In this document: positions 12,907-24,139 of the stretch, in pieces
How positions within the stretch are numbered: the stretch's first letter is position 1
Layout of the letters: every line of letters begins with the position of its first letter
Assembly (NCBI RefSeq): GCF_963678975.1
Contig: NC_089272.1
Span: forward strand, 5,018,359 to 5,082,358
Direction of reading: 5' to 3'
Source: Dysidea avara
Lineage: Eukaryota > Porifera > Demospongiae > Dictyoceratida > Dysideidae
Length of the DNA: 64,000 nt
Program-made: the position numbers and the translations under genes
Notes under the pieces: model-generated
What the model was told of the DNA's origin: nothing
Seen by the model: the letters and a program-made list of their open reading frames with translations, nothing else
Database searches by the model: none

Positions 12907-14083
12907 ATGGCAAGCAATACAACAACTGACATTAGCAAAGTATCCTTTGGTGAGCTGTTAGCTAATAGAAAGTAACTTTCTGTACAAATTTATGATTACT
13001 GTTAAAAAGACAAGTCTAAAAAGCTCCATGTAATGGCTAATATCACTATATACCTTCTCTTATATTTATTTTCCAGATTTAGGCACAGATAGTACATACT
13101 CAGTACTAGTCACAGGAATTACTGGTAGTGGCAAGAGCAGTTTATGTAACTTCTTTTGTCACTCCAAAACAGCATTTTTGTCCAACAGTGGGTTTGCTTC
13201 AGTAACAAGTAAAGCTGGTGCTGCAATTGCTACCATTAATAACCACAGAGTTAAACTAATAGACACACCAGGGTTTTGTGATGATTATGAAACAGAACAA
13301 GAGCACATGATGGAGATTGGAGAAGCTATTTACCTGGCTAGAGATGGTGTGAATGCTATTTGTTTGACTATTAATGCAGATGCAAGATACACAAAGAGTG
13401 AATCTAACACAATCAAGGACTTGCTAGAGTTGAAAGCAATATGGCCCTTTACCTTCGTTGTATTCACTAATTCTGGGGCCTTAGGTGCAACTGAGGAATT
13501 GCAGAAAAAACAATTACAGGAAAACCTTAGTGAAGAGCGTTGTCCACAGCTTCTACTAGATCTACTGAAAACTATTAACTATCGCTTCTTACTTGTAGAG
13601 TCGATAAACGTCACTGATGATCATGGAGCCTACTATAGCTGTAAGGTTACAGAGCTTCTTCAGATGATTGAAGTGATACATCAATCTAACAATCGAAAAC
13701 TATACACAAATGAAATCTTTATTAAGGCCAAGGAAATGGCTGACAGGGTTGACAAAGAACACCACTCCCTACCTCTGAAAATGCAAAAGGGATCACAGGA
13801 AAATATGCCAATCAACACCAAAAAAACAGAAGAGCAAAGCAATGATGTCACCAGCAAGCCAACAGTTCATGCACCAAATACAAGACAGGTTAAAAATGTA
13901 GAGAAAAATGAACCGAATGGTGAAAGAATATATGAAGACGTTCAAATTAAAGCCTTAAAAACAATACAAAAAGAACTAAACGATCTTCAATCAGAAGTCA
14001 AAGAGTTGAACAAGAAAAGAAATAAACACTGGTACAACATTTTGAGCAAACACATGACAGGGAAAGAATGTTCTATTCAGTAA
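12907..14083 (+). CDS. AIG1/GIMAP-like GTPase 1 (subfamily A)
   Basis: Two exons, 12907-12949 and 13077-14083 (127-bp intron, phase 1), give 349 residues. The first exon holds only the N-terminal 14 codons (MASNTTTDISKVSF). The GTPase domain has a P-loop 'GITGSGKSS', switch-II 'DTPGFCDD', and the AIG1-specific box 'GVNAICLTINADARYTK'. The usual guanine-specificity motif (N/T)KxD is replaced by 'FTNSGALG'. A charged, helix-prone region follows, then the ending 'KHWYNILSKHMTGKECSIQ', whose last four residues (CSIQ) form a CaaX box. GIMAPs are immune-associated GTPases that assemble on membranes in vertebrates; the role here is inferred. First of six head-to-tail copies. The reading frame opens at the P-loop exon, so the short upstream exon decides the start. 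Confidence 0.9.
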
Positions 14084-14396
14084 CCACACAAATATACTGT
14101 ACCACTTCAAGCACATGTATACACCATATAACACATTTCTGTATAATATGTAAATATCTTAATTGCAAATAACACATTCGCAGCATGTCTTCATATTGTA
14201 TGTACCTCTATACTAAACAGTTTGCACAAATTTAAAAGTGGACATTAACATTTACAGTTTACTGCGCTAATATTTCATTCACTTAATTTCTACAGTATGA
14301 CATATTTAGTTTGCAAGTTGAATTGCATGATTCACTTGATACTCTGCATACACACCAACAGTGCTAATGATGCAACACCTTTTATTAGGTGGACAC

Positions 14397-14404
14397 TATA
14401 TAAA
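14397..14404 (+). promoter_or_regulatory. TATA box of GTPase gene 2
   Basis: TATATAAA lies 86 bp before the ATG at 14490. Genes 3 and 4 have comparable boxes at similar spacing. Confidence 0.5.
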
Positions 14405-14489
14405 CACAAAATTATCCATTTTTAATAATACTGTTAAAACTAAGGCTCTATATGTACAAAAGACAAAAGAGACTCCACAATTATTAGCT

Positions 14490-15732
14490 ATGGCTAGCAG
14501 TAGTTTAAAACACGATTGTGAGCTTTCTAAAGGTATGTCCTTTTATATGACTCAACTCATTAGGATCAGGCATATTTGTTGTCTTAGATGATCTTGACAG
14601 CAATTATAAATATTCACTGCTGGTGACTGGTGTAACAGGGAGTGGAAAAAGCACACTGTGCAATTTTCTGTGCTGTTCAAAGAATGCTTTTGAAGCTAAT
14701 GCTGGCTTTGCCTCTGTAACATCTAAAAGTGCTGCAGCCACAATCACCATGCAAGATATCCGACTGAAATTGATAGACACCCCAGGCTTTTGTGATGATT
14801 ATGAAACAGAAGAAGAGCACATGAATGAGTTTGGTGAAGCACTGGTGCTTGCTAGTAAAGGAGTCAATGCAATTGGCCTTGTCATCAGTGCCAAAGCTCG
14901 CTATACTGCTAATGAAACTAACACCATCAAGTATATGACTGAATTTCCAGAATTGTGGCCTTACATGTTTGTCCTTTTCACTAATGCAGGTTCAATTGGA
15001 AGCAATGAACATGAACGCAATACTAATTTGCAAGCAAATTTTAAGCATCCCAGATGTCCAGAAGCATTAAAGGAGCTCATGCAAAAGGTTAAAAATCGCT
15101 ATGTTCTTGTGGAGTCTGTCAAACCCTCCCAGAATCCTGAAGCTTATTATCAAACAAAAACAACACAGCTGCATTCCATGATTGCTGAATTGGACGAGGC
15201 CAACAACCATACACTGTATACTAATGCACTCTTCAGGAAAGCAAAAGAAATGATAGATAAGCTGATAAAGGAGAAACAAGAGGCAGAAACCGAGTTAGTA
15301 CGTTGCCAAACTCAAGTACAAATGGATACATTGAAGCGGAAAGAAAAGCAGAAAGATGCTGAAGAAGCCAAACAGAAAACAAGTCATTCTAATCTAGAGT
15401 TAGAGCACACACAGAAAGAAGCAGAAGAAAAGAGAAGGTCACATTATGAACAACTGAGTGAAGACGAAATGGCAAAAGAGCAAGAAAAAGTAAAAATACA
15501 GAATGAAATTGAAAAACAACAACAAGAAAAGGAATCGCTAGAACAAAGTTTGATAGAAGAAAAACGAAACAAAGAGTTGGTAAAAGAAGCCAATAAGGAA
15601 GCAGTAGAAAAGTTGAAAGCGGAATTAATTAAGGAACGTCAACTTAACGAACAGCTAAAAGGAAAGCGCAATAGAAAATGGTATAACACTCTAATGAAAA
15701 AGACAACAGGAAATGAATGCGTACTTCAATAA
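14490..15732 (+). CDS. AIG1/GIMAP-like GTPase 2 (subfamily B, CaaX)
   Basis: Exons 14490-14532 and 14588-15732 (55-bp intron, phase 1) give 395 residues. Exon 1 reads MASSSLKHDCELSK, nearly the same as in genes 4 and 6. Domains: P-loop 'GVTGSGKST' near residue 25, 'IRLKLIDTPGFCDD', AIG1 box 'GVNAIGLVISAKARYT', G4 position 'FTNAGSIG' without the aspartate, then 'NRYVLVESVKPS'. From about residue 215 there is a long Glu/Lys/Gln-rich coiled coil of about 150 residues, then 'RKWYNTLMKKTTGNECVLQ' with CaaX box CVLQ. The GTPase domain is closest to genes 4 and 6. Likely prenylated and membrane-attached; the function is otherwise inferred from the GIMAP family. Confidence 0.92.
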
Positions 15733-16124
15733 ACAAATAACATACGTATAAGTGCATTTTGTTGATTGGCTATACACATATTGTAATACAGTTTTCACAT
15801 ACACTTACAAGTACACACATTAATGTACTTCCTGTTTAATGCATAATGTATATGTAGTTATACCTTGTCATTATGGAATTGCTTAATAATGCACTATTGT
15901 TGCCATACAATCAAAATAAGATATTCTGTGAATCAGCCACATCACTATAATAACAAGTATGCATGTATGGCCATGCATGCAACGATCGTGATTTCATTAT
16001 CTGTAGCAACTACATAAGCTTGATCTGTTTCCAAGAATTACAATTATGCATTTGAATTTGTTTCCATGGCAACTGCATTCCAAGAAAACACATTTTAAAT
16101 TTGGATGCATGTTTTAGTCCAGAC

Positions 16125-16132
16125 TATAAAAG
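16125..16132 (+). promoter_or_regulatory. TATA box of GTPase gene 3
   Basis: TATAAAAG lies 90 bp before the ATG at 16222, a good match to the metazoan consensus. Confidence 0.6.
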
Positions 16133-16221
16133 GACTCCGTTTTTCTTATTTGCACACTTGCAAAAAGTCCACAGCATAATTATTTTGGCAAAAGTTTAGT
16201 GTTGTAGAGGAAACTGAAGAA

Positions 16222-17475
16222 ATGGCAGATCGATACTTTGGAGCTATCAGGGGCACAGTCACTCATAGTTAGTATCAATCATAAAGTAGTTTGTGATATT
16301 GAATGTAACAGCTGTTAAATGTACTTGTCTTTGTAGATCAATCTGAAGATTACGACTACTCGCTACTGATAACTGGAATTACTGGAAGTGGAAAAAGTAG
16401 TCTATGTGGTTTTATTTGCTGTGACAAAGAAGCATATGTATCCAAGCCAGGCTTTGCATCAGAGACTGCAAACAGTGCAGCAGCAATTGTTACACTGCAA
16501 GACAAGAAGATCAAACTGATTGATACTCCTGGATTTTGTGATGATTTCGAGACAGATGAACAACATATGGCACAAGTGGGTGAGGGAATCTTCTCAGCCA
16601 GAAAAGGAGTTAATGCAGTAGGGTTAGCAATTAATGCTGGTAGCCGCTATACAAAGAATGATACCACAGTAATCAAAGAGATATCAGAAATTAAGAACCT
16701 GTGGACTTTCACGTTTATCATTTTCACCCATGCAGATTCTTTAGGAGATACCGATGATGAGCGCAAAGCCAAGCTGAAGAGTAACCTTGCATTGGATAGA
16801 TGCCCAGAAGCTTTGAAAGACCTTATGAAGAGGATAAAACATCGTTACATATTGGTTGATTCAACCAACAACACAGAAGAATACCACCGTGCAAAAGTTC
16901 AAGAGATAGTAGAAATGGTAGATGTCATTTATCTGGACAATGATCGCAAACTGTACACCAATGAACTATTCAACAAAGCCAAGGAGATAGCAGAAAAATA
17001 TGCTGCACAAAAAAAGGAAATACTTGGAAAGAAAAAGATGGCTGAACTTAATGCCATATTTGAAGCAGAAGCAGCAAAGCAAGCAGAAGTAGTTGCAAAA
17101 CAAGCACGTATACAAGAGCAACTTGCAAAACAAAAGGAACTGAATCTGAAAAAAAGGCTGGAAGGGGAAGAACTACAGATGCAAAAGCAGCGAGAAGAAA
17201 AACTTGCTCAAATAGAAAAAGAAAAACTACAATTGCAGGATGAAAAGGAAAAAATCCAGGATGAAATTGCTCAACTAAAGCAGAAGGTTGCAGAACAGCA
17301 AGATGATGAAGCGCATCAGTTGGAAACGCAAGCACAACAGGAAGCCTTAGAAGAACTTAAGAAGGAGTTTAACGCTCTTCGTGTGTCAAACGATGATCTA
17401 AGAAAGAAGAGAAGCAAGAAATGGTATGGTGTTTTAACAAGAAAATCAACAGGAAAAGAATGCGTAATACAATAA
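16222..17475 (+). CDS. AIG1/GIMAP-like GTPase 3 (subfamily A, CaaX)
   Basis: Exons 16222-16267 and 16337-17475 (69-bp intron, phase 1) give 394 residues. Exon 1 (MADRYFGAIRGTVTH) differs from all siblings. P-loop 'GITGSGKSS', 'KLIDTPGFCDDFETDEQHM', AIG1 box 'GVNAVGLAINAGSRYTK'. It is the only copy that keeps an aspartate at the G4 position ('FTHADSLG'). G5 region 'HRYILVDSTN'. The C-terminal half is a strongly charged coiled coil (QKQREEKLAQIEKEK-type heptads), ending 'KKWYGVLTRKSTGKECVIQ' with CaaX box CVIQ. The Asp suggests this copy may bind guanine nucleotides in the ordinary way. A TATA box lies at 16125. Confidence 0.92.
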
Positions 17476-17835
17476 TATTGATAGCAAACATTTTTAGAAT
17501 TAGCTATGATATTGCTTTGACATTTAGTTGTAACTATTTTCTGCACACATTTTAAAGAACCAAATTATATCTTACATATAAACACTTGTATGCACACAAC
17601 TATTTGATGTATCCATCTTCATTACATTGTTTCAGTTGCTTTCATGTATGTCTGCATTGTAACACTTGTACACATCTATTTGTATTCAATTTTGATCAAT
17701 AATATTTGTTAATTTAGCTACTGTAACAGTGACAGATTTGATGATGTAATGCTGTTGTTAGCTGCATGAACAACAATTGATATGATATGCATGTCTGCAT
17801 ATTTGCACTTAGACACATGAATCAGTATAATTAGA

Positions 17836-17843
17836 TATAAATA
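17836..17843 (+). promoter_or_regulatory. TATA box of GTPase gene 4
   Basis: TATAAATA lies 73 bp before the ATG at 17916. Confidence 0.5.
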
Positions 17844-17915
17844 CTGCATCGTGCATTTGCTCAATCACAAATAAGTTAGTGTCCTGTTGTATATACAGTA
17901 CCAACTACAGTGAAC

Positions 17916-19139
17916 ATGGCTAGTAGCACTTTGAAGCATGAAGTTCATCTCTCAAAAGGTATGTAGTCTGTTGATAAAATATCATTATTTAACCATTTTT
18001 GGTGGTACTTAGACTTGGAGAGCACATGTGATTACAGCTTAATGGTTACTGGAGTTACAGGAAATGGGAAAAGTGCATTTTGCAATTTTCTTAGCTGTTC
18101 CAAAACTGCTTTTGAGACTGGATGTGGGTTTGCATCTATCACAGACAAAAGTGCAGCAGCAATAATCACCATGCAAGGCATTCGACTTAAACTAATAGAT
18201 ACCCCAGGCTTTTGTGATGACTACAATGATGAAGATGAACACATGAAAGAATTTGGCGAGTCATTAGTACTTGCCAGCAAAGGAGTAAATGCGATAAGCC
18301 TTGTTATCAGTGTAAAATCACGATACACAACAAACGAAAAGACAACTATTGACAAATTGTCACAATTTCAAGAACTATGGCCATTTATGTTTATCATATT
18401 CACCCATGCAAACTGTCTTGGAGCTAGTGAAGAAGATCAAAAGAAAACTCTACAGTCAAACTTTGAAGCTGAACGATGTCCAGCAGCTTTAAATGATCTG
18501 ATGCAGAAAGTAAGCAATCGTTACATACTTGTGGAATCAATCAAACCGTCTGGCGACCCTGAAGCGTATTACCAAACAAAAACCAAAGAACTGCATGACA
18601 TGATAACTACAATACACAAAGCAGCTAATTACCAACTGTATAGCAACGAGTTGTTCAATAGCACAAAAGAGTTACTAGACAAGTTAGCAAAAGAAAACAC
18701 TGAAGCAAAAAACCAGTTGCAAATGAAAAAGAGTGAAACAGAAGAAAATATCAAAAAGCGATTAGAAGAAGAAAAGGTTTTAGAGCAGGCTAAACAAACA
18801 GCACAAACATCAGTAGAAAAACAAATAGAACTTGAGAAAACACAAGACGAAAAGAGACAACTACTATTAGATCAGGAGAAAGAACAATTGTTTCAAAAAG
18901 AAAATGAGAAGGAGAAAGCAAAACAAGAACGAGATGAAGTTTACCGTGAAAAAGAACGATTAGAGAAAGAGTTAGCAGAAAAACAAAAAATAAAGCAAGA
19001 AGCCATCGAAGCTTTGAAAAAACAGCTGAAGGAAGAGGGTGAAAAACAAGAAATGCTCAAAGATAAAGCAGAAGAGTCAAAAGAAAAGTCTAGCAAGAAA
19101 TGGTACAGATTTTTATTTAAGAAACCTACAAGTGCCTAA
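17916..19139 (+). CDS. AIG1/GIMAP-like GTPase 4 (subfamily B, no CaaX)
   Basis: Exons 17916-17958 and 18013-19139 (54-bp intron, phase 1) give 389 residues. Exon 1 is MASSTLKHEVHLSK, as in genes 2 and 6. The P-loop has Asn for Ser ('GVTGNGKSA'); then 'IRLKLIDTPGFCDDYNDED', AIG1 box 'GVNAISLVISVKSRYTT', and G4 position 'FTHANCLG' (Asn for Asp). The coiled coil is long (about residues 215-370). The C-terminus reads 'KKWYRFLFKKPTSA' and stops where its siblings continue with TG(K/N/S)EC plus CaaX. The stop codon abuts a tandem repeat (19138-19230), so the tail was probably lost by repeat-associated change. This copy is likely cytosolic, or anchored only by dimerising with siblings. Confidence 0.9.
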
Positions 19140-19230
19140 GCACAGAAATAGAATAAGCTAGAAATAGAATAAGCTAGAAATAGAATAAGCACAGAAATAG
19201 AATAAGCTAGAAATAGAATAAGCTAGAACT
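19138..19230 (+). repeat. Short tandem repeat at the end of GTPase gene 4
   Basis: About five and a half imperfect copies of a 16-18 bp unit, AAGCTAGAAATAGAAT, with two variants reading AGCACAGAAATAGAAT. It begins at the stop codon of gene 4. Confidence 0.8.
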
Positions 19231-19636
19231 ATGTACACTGTAACTATAGTATTCTTGTGCACATTTGGTAAATAAGCAAATTTTCTAGAGAAAACAAATT
19301 ATTTGATGTTATTTGTTGTTTTTACCATCAACTATACATAATATAAAGAGATGAGCTCACCAAGGAAGAAGAATATACATACGTATAAGCAAAACCTCCA
19401 TGCACAGACCACTAGCATGCATGCAGACTACTCAGTATCTGCAGGCATGCATGCATACATATTATATGTTTACACTTGTGGTGCATCATGCATGCACAGA
19501 TACTTATTGTGTCACTAGTGCATACACCATCACTCTTACTGTATTTGGTACTTTAACCAACACATCTATTTATTACCTCATGATAATTGAAACTTCATAA
19601 ATTTAGTTTCTTTAAGCAGAAATAGTTGTCTTCACA

Positions 19637-21010
19637 ATGGCCTCCTATAAAGTGCACACTACAAAAGATACCTCATCTAATGGTAAGCTAGTTGATGTAT
19701 AAAGCATGTTGCTTAAACATAACTATTAAATCTATATACACATTTTGTATTAATCTACAGATACAGAAGAGGTATATGATTATTCTCTTATGGTTACTGG
19801 AGTAACTGGAAGTGGTAAAAGTAGTGCATGTAATTTTTTCTGCTCTGAAGAGGTCTTTACAACAAATGAAGGATTTGCATCAGTGACTGCTAAAACTGGA
19901 GTTGTCATCAAAAAGGTTCTTGGGAAAACAGTTAAGTTAATAGACACACCTGGCTTCTGTGATGAATATGAGACAGATGAAGATCACATGAAAGAACTAG
20001 GGAGGGCGATTTTTCTTGCTAGAAAAGGAGTACATGCCATTGGCTTTACAATAAATGCTGGAGGAAGATTCACAAAAAATGAATCAAGAACTTTCAAGGA
20101 AATGACAAAATTCAAAGAAATCTGGCCCTTTACATTTATCCTTTTCACAAATGCTGGAGTTTTAGGGGAGGATGAACAGCAACGTGCGTCACAACTCCAG
20201 AAAAATCTTGCGGCTGAAAGGTGTCCACAAGCTTTGCATGACTTGATAAAATGTGTGAACAATCGATACATACTAGTAGAATCTGTTGAACCAGCTGAAA
20301 ATTACCAAGCTTACTACAAGCAAAAGGCAAGGGAGATTTTACAAATGATTGACAAAATCCATGAACTAAACAGCCACAGATTATACACTAATGAACTGTT
20401 TGTTAAAGCAAGTAAGATGGTTGAACAGGCGCGAAAAGAAAAGGTGCAGAAGTCAGAGCAAACAGCTGTACAGACCCTTCAAGTACAGGTAAGAGATTTA
20501 AATAGAGAAAACTCACTCAAGAAAAGAAAGAGCTTTGAAAATCAGTGGTGGACTATTGAAAGAAAGAGGAGATCATTAGTGGAAAATGCAAACGCTTTGA
20601 AACTTGAGGCCATTGCAGCAGCTGACAAAATAAGAAAGGCAGCAATAGAAAAGGCAGAGCAAGATTACAAAGAAGCAATAGCAGCTGCAGAAGAAGAAGC
20701 CTCAAGTCAAATAAAGCTGGCAAAAATGGACGAAGCAACAAAGAAAAAAGAATTAACACAAGAAAGAGACAAAGATATCACTAAAGAGGAAAATATCATA
20801 AAGACTAACACCGAAAAGCTGAACAACGATGTACTTAAAGATGTACAAAAGAAGTTAGAGAAAGAGGCTTGTGATGAGGCATTAGAGAGTTTAAAACAAG
20901 AACTACAACTACTCCGCTCACAAAACAAAGAACTGATGAGTCAAAGGAACAGAAATTGGTATAATGCTCTTAGCAATAAAATGACTGGAAAAGAATGTGT
21001 CATACAATAG
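19637..21010 (+). CDS. AIG1/GIMAP-like GTPase 5 (subfamily A, CaaX)
   Basis: Exons 19637-19682 and 19761-21010 (78-bp intron, phase 1) give 431 residues, the longest copy. Exon 1: MASYKVHTTKDTSSN. P-loop 'GVTGSGKSS', 'KLIDTPGFCDEYETDEDHM', AIG1 box 'GVHAIGFTINAGGRFTK', G4 position 'FTNAGVLG' without Asp. After the GTPase domain come a basic stretch ('KKRKSFENQWWTIERKRRS') and an Ala/Glu/Lys-rich coiled coil ('AAIEKAEQDYKEAIAAAEEE'), unlike the other copies. The end is 'RNWYNALSNKMTGKECVIQ' with CaaX box CVIQ. Confidence 0.91.
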
Positions 21011-21278
21011 CAAATTGATACATACTATTCTTTGTGTGTAAACCATACAAAAAATGTTTATGCGTACACATTTAAATAATTATAGTTTGCACTTCATAAC
21101 GTACTGCACTGAAAAATCATTAAACTTTACACTTGAAAACCACAATTGAATTTCAAAGAAATATTATGCAACACAGCTGCACACACAGGATATACACAAT
21201 TCTTGGAATGTTATGTGGTAAGTGGTTTAGTATCCGTGTGTTTAACTAATAACACATATCTGTGGTCAACTCTCACCT

Positions 21279-21286
21279 TTTATATA
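21279..21286 (+). promoter_or_regulatory. Possible TATA box of GTPase gene 6
   Basis: TTTATATA lies about 95 bp before the ATG at 21381. The match is weaker than upstream of genes 2-4 but the spacing is similar. Confidence 0.3.
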
Positions 21287-21380
21287 GTATTGTTGTCTTC
21301 CAGTAGTTCAGTAATACAAGTTTATTAAAAGCAGCTCTATTGTTTATCAGCTACCTGAATACTGTGAATTCAAACAATAA

Positions 21381-22632
21381 ATGGCTAGCAGCAGCTTGAA
21401 ACATGATCTTAATCTATCAAAAGGTACTGTTTATCTTTCTTTATGCTACCATTGGCAGCTAATAAACATGTATTTTATTCTTTCATTTAGATCTTGAAAG
21501 TGGCTATGATTTTTCACTGCTGGTCACTGGAGTAACAGGGAGTGGAAAAAGCACAGTGTGCAACTTTTTCTGCTGCTCTAACACAGCATTTAAAGCTCAT
21601 GGTGGTTTTGCATCTGTTACAACTAAAAGCGCTGCAGCTACAATCAGCATGCAAGGTATCCGACTAAAATTGATAGACACCCCAGGCTTTTGTGATGATT
21701 ATGAAACAGAAGAAGAACACATGAATGAGTTTGGTGAAGCATTGATACTTGCTAGTAAAGGAGTGAATGCAATTTGCCTTGTCATCAGTGCAAAGGATCG
21801 ATACACCACCAATGAAACTAACACTATCAAGTATATGACTGAATTTCCAGACCTTTGGCCTCACATGTTCATCCTTTTCACTAAAGCAGCTTCCCTTGGA
21901 GCTGATGATGAAAAGCAAATCAAGCAACTACAGGAAAATCTTAAGAAAGAACGATGCCCGCCAGCACTGCAAGACCTTGTCAGGAAGGTAAGAAATCGCT
22001 ACATCGTGATAGAGTCTGTCAAGCCATCTAGTGACCCTGAAGCTTACTATCAGCAGAAAACCAAGGAACTACACGCCATGATCACAAAACTACATGAAGC
22101 CAATGATCACAAACTTTATACAAATGCCTTGTTTGTTAAAGCAAAAGAACTAATAGACAAATTAGTAAAAGAAAAAGAAGCTGCTAGTGAAGAATTGCAA
22201 CATCGACTTGCAGATGCTAAAATTAACGTACAAAAAAGGATAGGTGACCAAGAGTATGTAGCACAAGCCAAACAACATGTAGAGAAAGCCGATAAGGAAA
22301 GAGCAGAAGCTAAACAGAGGTTAGAAGAAAAGAATAGGTCGTTTAAAGAGAAAGCCCACCAAGAAGTTAAGCAGAAAAAAGAAGAGGCAACAGAGGCAAA
22401 GAAAGAACGTGACTTGCACTTTCAAGAGAAACAGATGTTGGAAAGAGAGGTAGCAGAAGGAAAAGAAAAGCGCAGAATATTAGAAGAAGCTCAACAAGAA
22501 GCCATGAGGATACTTAAAGAGCGGCTAGTATATGAGCGCAAGGTAAATGACGAGTTAAAGCAAAAGCGAGACAGAAAATGGTACAAAGTATTGATTAAGA
22601 AAACAACAGGAAGTGAATGTGTAATCCAGTAG
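21381..22632 (+). CDS. AIG1/GIMAP-like GTPase 6 (subfamily B, CaaX)
   Basis: Exons 21381-21423 and 21491-22632 (67-bp intron, phase 1) give 394 residues. Exon 1: MASSSLKHDLNLSK. P-loop 'GVTGSGKST', 'IRLKLIDTPGFCDDYETEEEHM' (shared almost exactly with gene 2), AIG1 box 'GVNAICLVISAKDRYTT', G4 position 'FTKAASLG' (keeps Lys, lacks Asp), 'NRYIVIESVKPSSDPEAYY'. A charged coiled coil fills about residues 210-370. The end is 'RKWYKVLIKKTTGSECVIQ' with CaaX box CVIQ. Nearest sibling is gene 2, so these two probably share the most recent duplication or a conversion. Last gene of the array; no seventh copy follows. Confidence 0.92.
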
Positions 22633-23613
22633 TAGTCAATTTGTTTATCATAGATTACGTACTTTTATGCAACATGCATACACAAGCTACTGTACATGCA
22701 TACCCAACAGCATTGTGATTTAGCTAGCTAAGCTATAGCCATAGTAACTAATTGTTTGCAAAGCATAGATGTAGTAAGTTTTTCCTGCAGTTATTATAAA
22801 AACATTTACTAAAATATAATGAGCTGGAAACTGAGTGTTCACGATATCCGGCTTTGTCGGATTAACCCGCTACATGCAGGCACGCTATAACGTGAGCTAT
22901 AACGATCAGTCATGCAGACAACACCGGGGCGTGTGCACTATCATATCTTGGTCGTTTTCATGCACAGAAATTATTAGAAATAAGCATCTCTATCATGCTG
23001 AATCGACAAGCACTGCAGCATCCTATGCCGGCACTGCCAAGATCTACTATTATACAGCTGGTACACGAATCATCATAATGCATGCCTGATGGGCAGTGAC
23101 ATTACACATTAGCTGATCATGAGATGCATTACGGTACTCTCTAACTCACGCGAACATGTCACGGCTTGGTCAAATCCACAACCAAACATCTAGAGTCAAC
23201 GTTCGTCGTTTTCCTGTCGGTGCATCACGCGATTTCTGATGGAATTTATAGCGCACATAAAGCTTTTCGAATCGCATTAATATTATTTCGAGACTTGCTT
23301 TTAAGATAATAACTATGGACCCGAGTAAACATGACTACATCACTAGCTATAGCTATATCCAAGCAAAAGCGACCCTGCGAGGTCTTGCAAGGATTCCCTT
23401 AGCTATAATAGACGATGTCTTGGAAAGCTCTTGCAGGAAAAAATGTTGAAAGTATCCTTGCAGGATAGTTTTGCCTGGGTAGGTTACATGCATCAGTTGC
23501 TTGCATGCGTTAGGCTCATAACTTCAATTATGTGATAGCTACGTTAGCTACATAAACATTGCAGTGTACCATGTTAACCAGAACTGGATGCCTAAAACAT
23601 AACAAGTGATTAA
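22633..23613. other. Spacer with an unexplained CpG-richer stretch
   Basis: No gene supported. From about 22840 to 23280 the sequence is clearly richer in CG dinucleotides than its surroundings (for example CCGGGGCGTG near 22924 and TCACGCGATTTC near 23227), but it has no recognisable protein and no splice pattern I trust. Confidence 0.4.
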
Positions 23614-24139
23614 CAGAGTTGGGGTAGTTGCTTCAGAAAAGTAACTAGTCACTAGTTACTTCTATCCCATGTAACTTAGTTACAGTTACTTTTCAAAAGG
23701 TAACTAAATAATCTAGTTACTTTCGTAGTATAAATTATGGCTTGTTTTTTCAGTGCTTTTGTAACATGAATTTTGCTCAGATGTGCATCAGTAAGGGATG
23801 CAATACATATGTTCACTTGAAATAACAATTCTGTGGCTATTTTAATTATTGCTACGTCTGTTACTCAAGCTGAATCATAAAGAACAGTACACAGAATCTG
23901 TCTACTTAATGTGTTTGTAGCATATATTGCACAAAAATTGAAGTGCTCTTGCTTTTAAAGTATAATTAGTTACACTTATAATGTAACTATTGTAATTAGT
24001 TACTATTGTAACTTAGTTACTTTTCAGACAATTACTCCTAGTTACAAGTTACTAAGTAAGTAACTAGTTATATTAGTTACTTTAAAAGTAATCCGTTATG
24101 TAACTTAGTTACATAAGTAACTAGTTACCTCCAACTCTG
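23614..24139. mobile_element. MITE with GTTACTT-rich ends (relative of 4548-5027)
   Basis: Starts CAGAGTTGGGGTAGTT and ends GTAACTAGTTACCTCCAACTCTG. Subterminal regions are dense in AGTTAC/GTAACT. The flanks (GTGATTAA and ATAACTAA) agree at five of eight positions, so a target duplication is only suggested. Confidence 0.65.
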
